DNA from: JAYODZ01 sp965662735
Lineage (GTDB): Bacteria; Pseudomonadota; Alphaproteobacteria; RS24
Assembly: GCA_965662735.1 (NCBI GenBank)
Contig: CBFIIU010000010.1
Location: 1-64,000, forward strand
Length of the DNA stretch: 64,000 nt
Direction: 5' to 3'
Position 1 is the stretch's first letter; the number at the start of each line of letters is the position of its first letter. Shown here in pieces: positions 1-8,443 of the stretch. Below the pieces are notes generated by a model, which was not told where the DNA came from, did no database searches, and was given only the letters and a program-made list of their open reading frames with translations. The translations under genes and the position numbers were made by a program.

Positions 1-153
1 GCCCAGCCGGGTGTTTTTATAGGCGAGGGGCGGTTGCTTCGGTTGGGCAAGTCGATTGCCTTTTCCGAGGGCGTTCTTAAAAATGAGGAAGGACGCGTGG
101 TCGCACATGCGTCGGCGACATTTAAGTTGCGCCGTCGCAGCACCAAGGATTAA
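1..153 (+). CDS. PaaI-family hotdog thioesterase, C-terminal fragment
   Basis: The window opens inside a gene: frame 1 is open from base 1 to the TAA at 151-153 (50 residues). The visible part reads GRLLRLGKSIAFSEGVLKN followed by EEGRVVAHASATFKL. This is the typical last strand pattern of PaaI/YbgC-type hotdog thioesterases, which hydrolyse acyl-CoA thioesters as small oligomers. The catalytic Asp/Asn region lies upstream, outside the window, so the subclass cannot be named. It is on the same strand as the nitronate monooxygenase that starts about 107 bp later and may share a transcript with it. Confidence 0.6.
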   Translation, partial: AQPGVFIGEGRLLRLGKSIAFSEGVLKNEEGRVVAHASATFKLRRRSTKD

Positions 154-260
154 GCTTTGGCGTCAAACTTGGCGCCGCGCGGATGCTGTCTTAAATCGGC
201 CGCCGCGATCAAGATCAACGCGCCAGAGATTTGAGGGGCATTTAATGAGGAGGATCATTC

Positions 261-1387
261 GTGAAGTCTAAAATATGTGAGATGCTGGGCATTGAGTTTC
301 CATTAGTTGCCTTTTCGCATTGCCGAAATGTTGTAGCAGAAGTATCTAAAGCCGGNNNNNNNNNNTTGGCATGAGCCCCGAGGAACTCGATATTGAGTTG
401 GCCTGGATCAATGAAAATTGCGGTGGCAAGCCCTATGGTGTTGACGTTTTAATCCCGAATAAAATGGTCGGGAAGGGCGATGCGGGCGTTTCCGCTGAAA
501 CCTTGATGGATATGGTGCCGCAAGAATATCGCGATTTTAGAGCCGATATTCTCGAAAAGCATGGCGTCGATGCGTCGAGCTTGCGAGAGGCTTCGACGGA
601 TGGGGCGGGTATGAGCCGAAACATGCGCGATGAGGGTGCTCAACGTCTTCTGGAAGTTGCGTTTTCATACCCCATAAAATTAATTGCCAATGCTTTGGGT
701 GTTCCCCCGCAATGGATGTTGGATATGGGCAAGCAACATGGTGTTAAGGTCGCGGCCTTGGTTGGGGCTAAAGAACATGCCATTCGACAAGTGCAGGCAG
801 GCGTCGACATTCTGGTGGTATCGGGAACCGAAGGTGGCGGCCATTGTGGGTCAGTCTCGAGCATGGTGCTAATTCCTGAGGTGGCCCAAGCCGTGAAACC
901 CTTTGGGGATACACCTATTCTAGCAGCGGGTGGTATTGTGACGGGTCGTCAAATGGCCGCGGCGATGTCGATGGGGGCGGACGGTGCCTGGACGGCATCC
1001 GTATGGCTGACCACGAGCGATGCCGAGACCAGCGAAACCGTGAAGAAGAAAATGTTAGCGGCGAGCTCGAGCGATACAGTGCGCTCGCGATCTCGCACCG
1101 GAAAACATTCGCGGCAATTGCGGTCGGCGTGGACGGATGCGTGGGAAGAAGGCGGCTTGGAGCCCTTGCCCATGCCGCTTCAATCGATGATCAGTGAACC
1201 CGCTTTGTCTCGCGTGGACCGAGAAGCGGATAAAGGCAATGCCGGAGCGAAAGAGCTTGCCACCTACTGGATTGGTCAAGGGGTTGGCTTGTTAGATCAA
1301 GAAAAATCTGCGCGGGCCGTGGTCCAAGAGTTCAAAGAGGATGTTCTCCTCGCATATGAACGCTTATCAGATCTTCTCGATGCCTAA
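261..1387 (+). CDS. Nitronate monooxygenase-type NAD(P)H-dependent flavin oxidoreductase (interrupted by assembly gap)
   Basis: FMN-dependent TIM-barrel enzyme of the 2-nitropropane dioxygenase/nitronate monooxygenase family, which oxidises alkyl nitronates or acts as an NAD(P)H:flavin or quinone reductase. The start is GTG at 261, behind a strong GAGGAGG at 247-253. The first residues (VKSKICEMLGIEFPLV) are the usual N-terminus of the family. A run of 10 N (356-365) falls just after the AG of the conserved AGGxGVLG turn, and the frame changes across it. Restoring the frame needs a gap of 3n+2 bases, so the 10 N are a placeholder and about 20 missing bases would fit the family. Downstream, GTEGGGHCG (about 821-850) carries the family histidine, and ILAAGGI with GADGAW forms the phosphate-binding part. 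A strong terminator follows. Substrate unknown. Confidence 0.85.
356..365. other. Assembly gap (10 N)
   Basis: Ten undetermined bases join two contigs inside the nitronate monooxygenase gene. Reading frames before and after the gap differ, so its true length is not 10. Confidence 0.99.
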
Positions 1388-1415
1388 TCCGCGAGCAATC
1401 ATGATAAAACATCAG

Positions 1416-1447
1416 AGCCGCATGGTTTTTGCCATGCGGCTTTTTTT
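1416..1447 (+). terminator. Rho-independent terminator after the nitronate monooxygenase
   Basis: A 10-bp perfect stem (AGCCGCATGG / CCATGCGGCT) with a 6-base T-rich loop is followed directly by a run of T (1442-1447). It lies 28 bp after the stop at 1387. The T run also contains the stop codon of the convergent SDR gene. There is no T run in the other direction, so it serves mainly the + strand gene. Confidence 0.9.
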
Positions 1448-2189
1448 ATGTTCTTAACAGCAAACCGCCATCAACATTAATGCTTTGGCCCGTGATGAAA
1501 CCGCTATCGGCACTAGCCAGAAATAGGGCAACCCGCCCAATATCCTCAGGCTGCCCAAGCCGACGCAGAACCGATTTTTTGGCCCAAATATCGGCAATAT
1601 CTTCTTTTGCAAATGAGGCGGCCGTCATGCCGGTATGGATAGCCCCTGGTAGAATTGCGTTGACCGTAATTCCATCACGCCCCAGCTCAAGCGCCAGATT
1701 GCGCGTAAAACCGGTGACCCCCGCTTTCGCGGCGCAATATCCCGCTAGCCCATAATCGGTATGTGTGGCCATCACCGAGGCAACATTGATGATGCGTGGC
1801 ACCGCACTTTGCCGCAATAATGGAATGGCCGCTTGGGCGATGCGAAAGGGTGCGGTGAGATTAATCGCGAGCATGGTCTCCCAACTCTCATGGGATATGT
1901 TTTCAGCCAGCTGACCGCCACCCCCAATGCCCGCATTATTCATGAGGACATCCAATCCCCCCAGTGTGTTTTGCGCGGCTGCAATGATCCGATCAGCAGC
2001 ATCTTTCTCGGAAATATCGATGGCGAGCGGTGTTATTTCCTTGATAGCCGCAAGCTCATTTAACAGCTCCTCATTTCGGTCGACCGCCAGAACCGAGGCT
2101 CCGGCTTCAACGAATAAGCGCGCTGTGGCGCGACCAATGCCCGAAGCAGCACCGGTAACAATAACTTTTGTGTTGGCTAAATTTGGCAC
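1446..2189 (-). CDS. Short-chain dehydrogenase/reductase (FabG-like)
   Basis: 247-residue classical SDR that reduces a carbonyl or oxidises an alcohol with NAD(P)H in the cytoplasm. It has the cofactor motif TGAASGIG (12-19), the NNAG motif (84-87) and the catalytic triad S138, Y151, K155 (YCAAK), plus the usual C-terminal GQSINVDGG. The start is GTG with AAGGAT about 8 bases upstream; no nearer ATG keeps the family N-terminus. It lies 37 bp downstream of fadH on the same strand and is probably co-transcribed. Its role may therefore be in fatty or 3-oxoacyl metabolism, but the substrate cannot be read from the sequence. Confidence 0.85.
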   Translation of the reverse strand: MPNLANTKVIVTGAASGIGRATARLFVEAGASVLAVDRNEELLNELAAIKEITPLAIDISEKDAADRIIAAAQNTLGGLDVLMNNAGIGGGGQLAENISHESWETMLAINLTAPFRIAQAAIPLLRQSAVPRIINVASVMATHTDYGLAGYCAAKAGVTGFTRNLALELGRDGITVNAILPGAIHTGMTAASFAKEDIADIWAKKSVLRRLGQPEDIGRVALFLASADSGFITGQSINVDGGLLLRT

Positions 2190-2226
2190 ATCAATATCCT
2201 TTTTTACGCAAGATGACAGGGGGGCG

Positions 2227-4251
2227 TCACAACTGGGCGGCGCTATAGGCGGCTTGATTGATCGCCGCCTTTGCGTCTAATTCCGCGGCCTCAAACGCAC
2301 CTCCGATAAGCTCGCAACTTAATCCGCGCTCTTGGCATTGGGTAAAGAGATCGCGTTGCGGTTCTTGGCCGGCGCAAATGATAATTGTGTCGGCAGGGAT
2401 CGTGTGGGGTTTGTTATCGAGCAAGATATGAAGGCCATCATCGTCAATGCGTTGATAGGAAACCCCGTTCATCATTTTAACCCCGCGCCGCCCGAGTGTC
2501 AGTCGATGGGTCCAGCCCGTGGTCTGGCCTAACCCCCGACCAACGGGCGTATCTTTGCGCTGTAGAAGGTAAATTTCGCGATCCGCGCGTGCAGTGATGG
2601 GTTCAACGCCAGTAACACCGCCGCGCGGGTGGTTTTTAAAATCGACGCCCCATTCGCGCGCAAAGAGATCAATATCGAGCGCTGCCGAGGGTCCGTCATG
2701 CGAAATGAGATCGGCAACATCAAAGCCGATCCCGCCAGCGCCCATTATCGCAACTGTTTTACCAACCCGTTCCGGATGATGAATGGCCTCAATATACCCC
2801 ATGACTTTGGGATGCTCGATGCCTTCAATCTGTGGCACGCGAGGTGTGATGCCGGTTGCGCATATGATGTGATCAAAGTCGCTCAACATTGTCGCGTCAA
2901 CTTTTTGGGATAAGCGCAGCGCGACGCCATGTTTTTCAATCATGCGCGCATAATATCGCAACGTTTCATGAAATTCCTCTTTACCCGGAATTTGCTTGGC
3001 CAAATTAAATTGCCCACCTATTTGTTTGTCCGCGTCGAATAAGGTCACGTGGTGGCCCCGTTCAGCCGCAATGGTGGCATAGGCCAGGCCCGCCGGACCA
3101 GCGCCGATCACGGCCACTGTTTTGGGGTGATCGGTTGGCTCATAACTGAGCAGGGTTTCATGGCAGGCGCGTGGATTGACCAAGCATGACACATGCTTGC
3201 CGCCAAAGGTGTGATCGAGGCAGGCTTGATTACAGGCGATGCAGGTATTTATTTCATCGGCTTTGCCTGCATTGGCTTTATTCATAAATTGGCTATCCGC
3301 GAGCATTGGCCGCGCCATGGAGACAAGATCGGCGTCGCCTTGGGCGAGCACTGTTTCGGCGACCTCGGGCATGTTAATTCGGTTGGAGGTGATGACAGGA
3401 ACTGAAACCTCTTTGCGCAACCGATTGGTGACAGAAGTAAAGGCCGCACGCGGCACCATGGTCGCAATGGTTGGCACGGCGCTTTCATGCCAGGTGAAAT
3501 GGGTTGAGATAATGGTTACGCCGCGCGCCTCTAACGCCTGAGCAAGCGTGACGACCTCATCCCACGACATACCGCCTTGCAACATATCCATGGCGGCAAT
3601 CCGAAAAATGACAATAAAGTCGGGGCCCGTTGCGGCACGAACGGCCTCGACCACTTCGAGCGCAAACCGCATCCGGTTCTCGTAACTGCCCCCATAGGCA
3701 TCAGAGCGTTGATTGGTTTTCTCAACGAGAAAAGTAGAGATGAGGTAGCCTGCGGAACCGATAATCTCGACCCCGTCATAGCCCGCTTCTTTTGCGCAGC
3801 GCGCGCAATTCGCAAAATCATCAATTTGTTTTTGGATCCCCTCCAGCGTCAGCTCGTTCGGGACGCGCGGGTTAATGCGCGATTTGATAGCGCTTGGAGC
3901 GACCAGCTGGTCATTATACGCCAAGGGACCCATATGCAGAATTTGCATGCAAATGCGCACATCGGGGTCTGCTTGATGCACGGCTTCGGTCACTAAACGA
4001 TGTTCAGCAATCTCGGCCTCATTGGATAATTTTGCGCCGCCAACGCCGCCTTCAATATTGGGCGAAATACCACCTGTAATGATCATGCCCACGCCGCCTG
4101 CGGCGCGTTCTGCAAAATAAGCCGCCATGCGGACAAAGCCATCCGGCGCTTCCTCGAGGCCCGTATGCATCGACCCCATAATGGCTCGGTTTTTTAGGGT
4201 CGTGAAGCCAAGGTCCAATGGCTCGAATAGATGCGGGTAGTGCGCGTGCAT
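2227..4251 (-). CDS. fadH: 2,4-dienoyl-CoA reductase (NADPH), FadH type
   Basis: 674-residue iron-sulfur flavoprotein that removes the 2,4-double bonds of polyunsaturated acyl-CoAs so that beta-oxidation can continue. The N-terminal TIM barrel (1-330) starts LFEPLDLGFTTLKNR and GSMHTGLEE, almost as in E. coli FadH. The catalytic residues correspond to Y169 and H255 (E. coli Y166 and H252). The 4Fe-4S ligands are C337, C340, C344 and C356. A Rossmann FAD/NADPH half follows (VAVIGAGPAGLA, 379-390). GAGAGGA lies before the ATG. Length and motif spacing match E. coli FadH (about 672 residues), so the assignment is secure against other Old Yellow Enzyme relatives. Confidence 0.92.
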   Translation of the reverse strand: MHAHYPHLFEPLDLGFTTLKNRAIMGSMHTGLEEAPDGFVRMAAYFAERAAGGVGMIITGGISPNIEGGVGGAKLSNEAEIAEHRLVTEAVHQADPDVRICMQILHMGPLAYNDQLVAPSAIKSRINPRVPNELTLEGIQKQIDDFANCARCAKEAGYDGVEIIGSAGYLISTFLVEKTNQRSDAYGGSYENRMRFALEVVEAVRAATGPDFIVIFRIAAMDMLQGGMSWDEVVTLAQALEARGVTIISTHFTWHESAVPTIATMVPRAAFTSVTNRLRKEVSVPVITSNRINMPEVAETVLAQGDADLVSMARPMLADSQFMNKANAGKADEINTCIACNQACLDHTFGGKHVSCLVNPRACHETLLSYEPTDHPKTVAVIGAGPAGLAYATIAAERGHHVTLFDADKQIGGQFNLAKQIPGKEEFHETLRYYARMIEKHGVALRLSQKVDATMLSDFDHIICATGITPRVPQIEGIEHPKVMGYIEAIHHPERVGKTVAIMGAGGIGFDVADLISHDGPSAALDIDLFAREWGVDFKNHPRGGVTGVEPITARADREIYLLQRKDTPVGRGLGQTTGWTHRLTLGRRGVKMMNGVSYQRIDDDGLHILLDNKPHTIPADTIIICAGQEPQRDLFTQCQERGLSCELIGGAFEAAELDAKAAINQAAYSAAQL

Positions 4252-4454
4252 GAAGCTGTCCTCTCCCAGTCAAAATCGTCAAAAACAAATATCAGCGTCA
4301 AGTTAGCCATAAGTGAACCCAACTCGGCAAGTCATCTTGTGGGGATTGTTTCTAAGCGGTGCGGGTCGCAAAGGGGCGCAAAGGGGCGGGAAGCAAGGCA
4401 GCCTGTCTTTTGAGGCGCCGCCGTCTATAATGGCCCTGATAAAGGACTAATTTT

Positions 4455-5483
4455 ATGATTCGAATAAAAGTTTTGGCGAAGCTGCCTGTTTCCGCGGCCC
4501 ATTTCGGGGCGATGGCAAAGATCCCAAAAGACGCGACATTTATTTTAGATCCATCGGCTCGAGAATATGACTGGTTGCTGGTCTATGATGATTTGCCGCC
4601 GCGAAATGGCGAACGGTTCTCGATGTCGGATGAAGTTTTGGCATGCCCACCTGAAAACACCATTTTGCTGACCTATGAACCGTCCTCAATCAAAGTCTAT
4701 GGTCATGACTACGCCTCTCAATTTGGGATGATTATGACGAGCCATGAGCCGAACCGCTTACCCCATCCGCTTCGGCGCGATGTGCCGCCTGTGAGTGCGT
4801 GGTATTATGGCGACGAGATGGACTTGCTTCCAGAACCGCCGCTCAAGACCGAGACCTTATCTTTCTTTGCCTCAGGAAAATCGGAAGGGCATACGATGCA
4901 TCGGCTGCGCTATGAATTTAGCGAGCGCGTGCATGCTCATTTCCGCGATCGGTCTCAGCTGTTTGGGCGACCGCATCGATTTATTGAAAAGAAATCCGAG
5001 GCACTGGATAGCTTCCGCTACACATTAGCTTTGGAAAATCATTTATCGCCGCATCATTGGACGGAAAAACTCTCCGATGCTTTCTTGGGGTATTGCTTGC
5101 CGTTTTATGCAGGATGCCCAAATGCGTCGGATTATTTTCCGACCGACAGCTATGTGCCGATTGATATGCGGGATGCGCAATCGGCAATCGAGACGATTGA
5201 AACGAGCATTGATCAAGATATTTATGCGCAGCGGTTGCCGGCCATCATCGAGGCGCGACGTCGGGTGATTGAAGAATATGGTATCGCCCAGTTTGCGCTG
5301 GCGGCAATTTATGCGGCCGAAACGGGTCGATACGTGCCCCGCAATGGTGGGCGTATTTTAAGCCGGCGCCGAATGCGCCTTCGTACCCCGCTGGCCTTTT
5401 TGCGATATGCTTATGAAAAGGCAGAAAACCGAAGATATTTTAATAGACAAATGGCCGCCTATCGCGCCAGAATTAAGGATTAG
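4455..5483 (+). CDS. Glycosyltransferase family 10 (fucosyltransferase-like)
   Basis: 342-residue protein with the C-terminal donor-binding domain of GT10 alpha-1,3/1,4-fucosyltransferases. The diagnostic stretch is at residues 180-230: KxxALxxFRYTLALEN, then WTEKLSDAFLGYCLPFYAGC and DYFP. Bacterial members add fucose or a related sugar to LPS O-chains or capsule from the cytoplasmic face. There is no signal peptide. An AAAGGA precedes the ATG, and a TATAAT at 4426-4431 could be its -10 box. No other sugar-transferase, nucleotide-sugar or polysaccharide-export gene lies nearby, so it is a lone surface-glycan gene. The actual donor sugar is unknown. Confidence 0.7.
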   Translation: MIRIKVLAKLPVSAAHFGAMAKIPKDATFILDPSAREYDWLLVYDDLPPRNGERFSMSDEVLACPPENTILLTYEPSSIKVYGHDYASQFGMIMTSHEPNRLPHPLRRDVPPVSAWYYGDEMDLLPEPPLKTETLSFFASGKSEGHTMHRLRYEFSERVHAHFRDRSQLFGRPHRFIEKKSEALDSFRYTLALENHLSPHHWTEKLSDAFLGYCLPFYAGCPNASDYFPTDSYVPIDMRDAQSAIETIETSIDQDIYAQRLPAIIEARRRVIEEYGIAQFALAAIYAAETGRYVPRNGGRILSRRRMRLRTPLAFLRYAYEKAENRRYFNRQMAAYRARIKD

Positions 5484-5505
5484 TCGCGTGTAATGGGAGG
5501 GGCGT

Positions 5506-6558
5506 ATGCGGTATCAATCAGACAGCAGAAAGATGCAGTTTCAAGCGCAGGGGCAGCAAGCGAGTAAGGTGAGATCGCTCGTTTCGACGCTATCACTCGT
5601 TTCGACGCTATCGCTCGTTTCAACGCTATCGCTCGTTTCAACGCTATCGCTAAGCGCGATGCTCCTTGCTCCGGCGGCAGCCGTGGCCGATGAGTGGTTC
5701 CAGTCGCCCTTTGGTCCCGACGACACTTTGGGTGCCGTCAACCGCTTAACGCCCGAGGGCGCCGTTGCGGCCAGTCGTTTGGTTAAGGAAGGAAAAGTCT
5801 ATCAGTTGGGCATGGTCTCGGGGCCGAAAACACATGCTTATGGGCCGCGACGTTTTCAGATGATTGTGCATCAGCTTGCTGACGGAACAGGCGCGGCGAT
5901 GGGCAGCACGGGCACGGTCGGCAATGATGATACGGTCATCACTTCCGTGGGGATTGGGTCACAGCTCGATGGACTTGGCCATATTGGCCGCGATCATGTC
6001 TATTATAATAACCATAAGGCGGCTGATGTGGTGGCGCCAGATGGCCTTAAAAAGCTCGGTACGCATCTTTTGCCTGGCATCGTGACGCGCGGTGTGTGCC
6101 TGAATATGGCCGCCTATTTCGGCGAGAAAACCTTGCCCGCCGGAAAGGCCTATACGGAAGCCGACATTCGCGGCGCGGCCAAAAAACAAGGTATTACCAT
6201 CAAAGAGGGGGATGTGGTGTTGCTGCATTCGGGGTATATGACGGCAACCAAAGACTTGCCCGAGCTGGTTCCAGGCGAGCCGGGCCTCGGCGTGAGTGGC
6301 GCTGAATATCTCGCGAAGCTGGGCGTTGTCGCGGTTGGCGCCGATAGCTGGGCATTGGAAGTCTTGCCCAGCGAAGACCCCAAGCAGGCCTTTCCCGTGC
6401 ATCAGATCTTACTGGCGCGGCATGGTGTTTACATTTTAGAAAATATGGTCACCCAGCCGCTCGTGGACGATGGCGTTAATGAATTTATGTTTGTTTTGGG
6501 TGTGCCCAAATTAGAAGGCGCGGTTCAAGCGATCATTAATCCTTTGGCTATTCGTTAG
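5506..6558 (+). CDS. Exported cyclase-family (kynurenine-formamidase-like) metal hydrolase
   Basis: 350-residue member of the PF04199 cyclase family (KynB relatives), metal-dependent hydrolases of cyclic amides or formamides. A Sec signal peptide spans about 1-61 with AVA before DEW as the likely cleavage site. Its hydrophobic core contains LVSTLS four times (25-48), encoded by an 18-bp tandem repeat. In KynB the metal site is HxGTHxD. Here it reads GSQLDGLGH (151-159), so the second His is Gln, as in one divergent branch of the family. The start has GGGAGGGG upstream; an alternative ATG 30 bp later lacks a site. It sits alone between the GT10 gene and the complex I subunit. Substrate unknown. 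Confidence 0.75.
   Translation: MRYQSDSRKMQFQAQGQQASKVRSLVSTLSLVSTLSLVSTLSLVSTLSLSAMLLAPAAAVADEWFQSPFGPDDTLGAVNRLTPEGAVAASRLVKEGKVYQLGMVSGPKTHAYGPRRFQMIVHQLADGTGAAMGSTGTVGNDDTVITSVGIGSQLDGLGHIGRDHVYYNNHKAADVVAPDGLKKLGTHLLPGIVTRGVCLNMAAYFGEKTLPAGKAYTEADIRGAAKKQGITIKEGDVVLLHSGYMTATKDLPELVPGEPGLGVSGAEYLAKLGVVAVGADSWALEVLPSEDPKQAFPVHQILLARHGVYILENMVTQPLVDDGVNEFMFVLGVPKLEGAVQAIINPLAIR
5578..5649 (+). repeat. In-frame tandem repeat, 4 x 18 bp
   Basis: Four head-to-tail copies of an 18-mer (ctcgtttcgacgctatcr and ctcgtttcaacgctatcg forms), each encoding LVSTLS. Copies 1-2 share TCG ACG and copies 3-4 share TCA ACG, so the array grew by more than one duplication step. It lies wholly inside the signal-peptide core of the cyclase-family gene. 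Confidence 0.97.
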
Positions 6559-6612
6559 GGCTTGCAATCCGGCTCGGATTTAGCGATAGAACAGCCATAA
6601 ATGAGGTTCATC

Positions 6613-6918
6613 ATGACGGCACGAATTTATCAACCTGCAAAAACGGCGATGTCATCGGGGACAGCCAAGACCCATAAATGGGTTTTGGAATTCGTTCCCA
6701 GCCAGCCCCGCCAGAAAGACCCGCTGACCGGCTGGAACAGTAGTTCTGAGACACAAACCCAGGTGCGCCTTAAATTCGACACGCTGGAGGCGGCGCAAGA
6801 CTATGCGCGTGCGCATGGCATCCCCGTGCGTATTGATGCGCCTCACCCACGCAAAGTGACAGTGAAAACCTATTCCGATAATTTCCGTCACGATCGTTAT
6901 GGTCAGTGGACGCATTAA
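6613..6918 (+). CDS. Complex I accessory subunit, NDUFS4 family (ETC complex I subunit)
   Basis: 101-residue alphaproteobacterial homologue of the mitochondrial 18-kDa NDUFS4 subunit (PF04800), which stabilises the NADH-binding arm of respiratory complex I. The family pattern is complete: ARIYQPAKTAMSSG, then W-LEF, GWNSSSET, the LKFDTLEAAQDYA helix, and the closing YSDNF...WTH. Start chosen at ATG 6613, because GAGG lies 7 bases upstream. The ATG at 6601 would place that site inside the gene and add a non-conserved MRFI. It is monocistronic, and the truncated tRNA-Arg copy begins 37 bp downstream. Confidence 0.88.
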   Translation: MTARIYQPAKTAMSSGTAKTHKWVLEFVPSQPRQKDPLTGWNSSSETQTQVRLKFDTLEAAQDYARAHGIPVRIDAPHPRKVTVKTYSDNFRHDRYGQWTH

Positions 6919-6955
6919 GTCCTATCGTTTGAGATGTCACGCAGAGTTGGTGATG

Positions 6956-6988
6956 GGCCCCGTAGCTCAACTGGATAGAGCGCGAGAC
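6956..6988 (+). repeat. Truncated tRNA-Arg copy (5' half), left boundary of islet
   Basis: These 33 bases are identical to the first 33 bases of the complete tRNA-Arg at 10951-11027. They contain the 5' acceptor strand, the D arm and the 5' anticodon-stem strand, and identity stops at the first base of the anticodon loop. The sequences just before the two copies are unrelated, so the repeat starts exactly at tRNA base 1. It cannot make a functional tRNA, because the 3' half is absent. I read it as one arm of an integration duplication. Confidence 0.85.
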
Positions 6989-7010
6989 GTCTGACGCTCT
7001 ATCGTTTTTT
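6974..7010 (+). terminator. Terminator-like hairpin built on the tRNA fragment
   Basis: GATAGAGCG (6974-6982) from the D arm of the truncated tRNA pairs with CGCTCTATC (6995-7003), which is not tRNA sequence. A 9-bp stem and 12-base loop result, followed by GTTTTTT. It would end transcription from the complex I subunit gene. It occupies the left islet junction. Confidence 0.6.
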
Positions 7011-7171
7011 GTTTATGTAGTCTTGGCGTGGGCGTTGGTTAGCCTGCTGATAAACTGCGCGCAGAAATGTATATGGTCACTTGCAAACATGACCTCCTTG
7101 TATCTTCGCGTGCGTGGGAAACCCAGTTTGTGAACACAGGCCACCACATGATGAGGTGCAAGTTTATGGCC

Positions 7172-8260
7172 TTATTTGAAATGTGGAAATACGGCCAATG
7201 ATTGACTGCCGAACGGTATCTGTCCATCCTCATTGTAATTGCTGGTTAGACCAGTTTTCTCGGTAAAGTGGGCCATTGCGCCAGTTTCTCCTAATACCGC
7301 TTCCACATGCGCTTTATCTTCTCCGACAAGTTTTGCGAAATGGCGATGCAACTCTGTCAGACACCAGACACGATAGTGCGAGCTTGGTAGGTTTTCATAC
7401 TGCGTGCCTTGCAAGACGGCGCTATGTGTCTTTTGCCCCGCAACTGCCGCATCGGCATTGGCATTAAGCGCGGCTAGATGCGTCTCGCCAATTTGGCGGA
7501 TAAGCGGCTTTAAATCATCGGGTAACATGGTGGGCAAGTCATCAGGTAGCTCAGATAACTTGGCATTCCAAACACGCATGACCCATTCCATAACATGAGG
7601 TGCATTTTCTCTCATGATTTTAGATGGCACGGGGTCCATGGAGAAATGTCGAAGAAGCGGACCCATCAGGCCAACGTCCGCCAAACAAGGCCGTGCACCA
7701 AATAAAAATGAGCGCTTGGCTAGTATCGGATCCAGTATTGCCAAAAGCCTTAGATAAGCATCCTCAACATGCGCCCATGTATGCCGAGTTACTCCATCGC
7801 CCTTCACAAACGTGCTCAGCTGCCGGCGATATATCATTCGGTTTTTAATCCATTTTGGTAAATGAATATCATCCATTGCCTCATTAACAAGTTGGCGGCT
7901 CAACAAATCGCCGCTTTCGCTATAAGACCAGCGATAATGCATGGCCGAGCGCCACAGATACTCATCCGCATAATCTTCGATCAGGCGGGCGAAAAATGCC
8001 ATGGCAGGACTGGATGGTAAAATGGGCTGATCGCGATACTCGCCCTCAAACCAATCAATCATTGGCGAGGTATCCGTCATAAACCGTCCGTCATCCAATT
8101 CGATAACGGGAATTTGCTGAGCCCCTAAAATTTTTGGAAACGTCTTTTCGAATTGCGTCATGGTGATAGCGCAATAGCGAAACGGAATCTCCTTCATCCG
8201 CAAGTAGGCTTCCATCTTGCCTGTAAAATATGACACCTTCACGCCGTAAATCGTAAGCAT
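7172..8260 (-). CDS. Glutathione S-transferase-like protein
   Basis: 362-residue cytosolic protein with an N-terminal thioredoxin-like GST domain (about 1-80: LTIYGVKVSYFTGKMEAYLR, then the cis-Pro strand QQIPVIELDDG and the TDTSPMIDW motif) and an all-alpha C-terminal domain (about 90-260). About 100 extra residues follow with no recognised domain. Proteins of this type conjugate glutathione or reduce peroxides; no substrate can be named. Start chosen at ATG 8260 because GGAGG lies just upstream (minus strand); an upstream GTG would put that site inside the gene. It is transcribed separately from btaAB, 183 bp away, inside the tRNA-Arg-bounded islet. Confidence 0.7.
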   Translation of the reverse strand: MLTIYGVKVSYFTGKMEAYLRMKEIPFRYCAITMTQFEKTFPKILGAQQIPVIELDDGRFMTDTSPMIDWFEGEYRDQPILPSSPAMAFFARLIEDYADEYLWRSAMHYRWSYSESGDLLSRQLVNEAMDDIHLPKWIKNRMIYRRQLSTFVKGDGVTRHTWAHVEDAYLRLLAILDPILAKRSFLFGARPCLADVGLMGPLLRHFSMDPVPSKIMRENAPHVMEWVMRVWNAKLSELPDDLPTMLPDDLKPLIRQIGETHLAALNANADAAVAGQKTHSAVLQGTQYENLPSSHYRVWCLTELHRHFAKLVGEDKAHVEAVLGETGAMAHFTEKTGLTSNYNEDGQIPFGSQSLAVFPHFK

Positions 8261-8443
8261 TGCATTCCTCCAAAGCACCCAAAGGCCTTAAAGCTTAACA
8301 GATAAGTTCGACTTGGTCGAATAGTGGAGCATTTGGGTGAAATAGTATACTCACACAGTCTGACCTGCAGATAAACGCTACTAGGCCAGTGGCACCATAA
8401 CCGACACTGCGCCAAAGCCGTTCACTTCCAACCAGTGATTAAT

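Noticed and set aside
56..271. 71-codon open frame at the left edge
   Set aside because: It is out of frame with the clear thioesterase C-terminus (1-153) and runs through the ribosome site of the nitronate monooxygenase; the translation is Arg-rich and resembles nothing.
5578..5649. Possible CRISPR array (regular 18-bp units)
   Set aside because: Units are contiguous with no spacers and keep the reading frame; it is a coding tandem repeat. No CRISPR-like repeat/spacer pattern was seen anywhere in the window.
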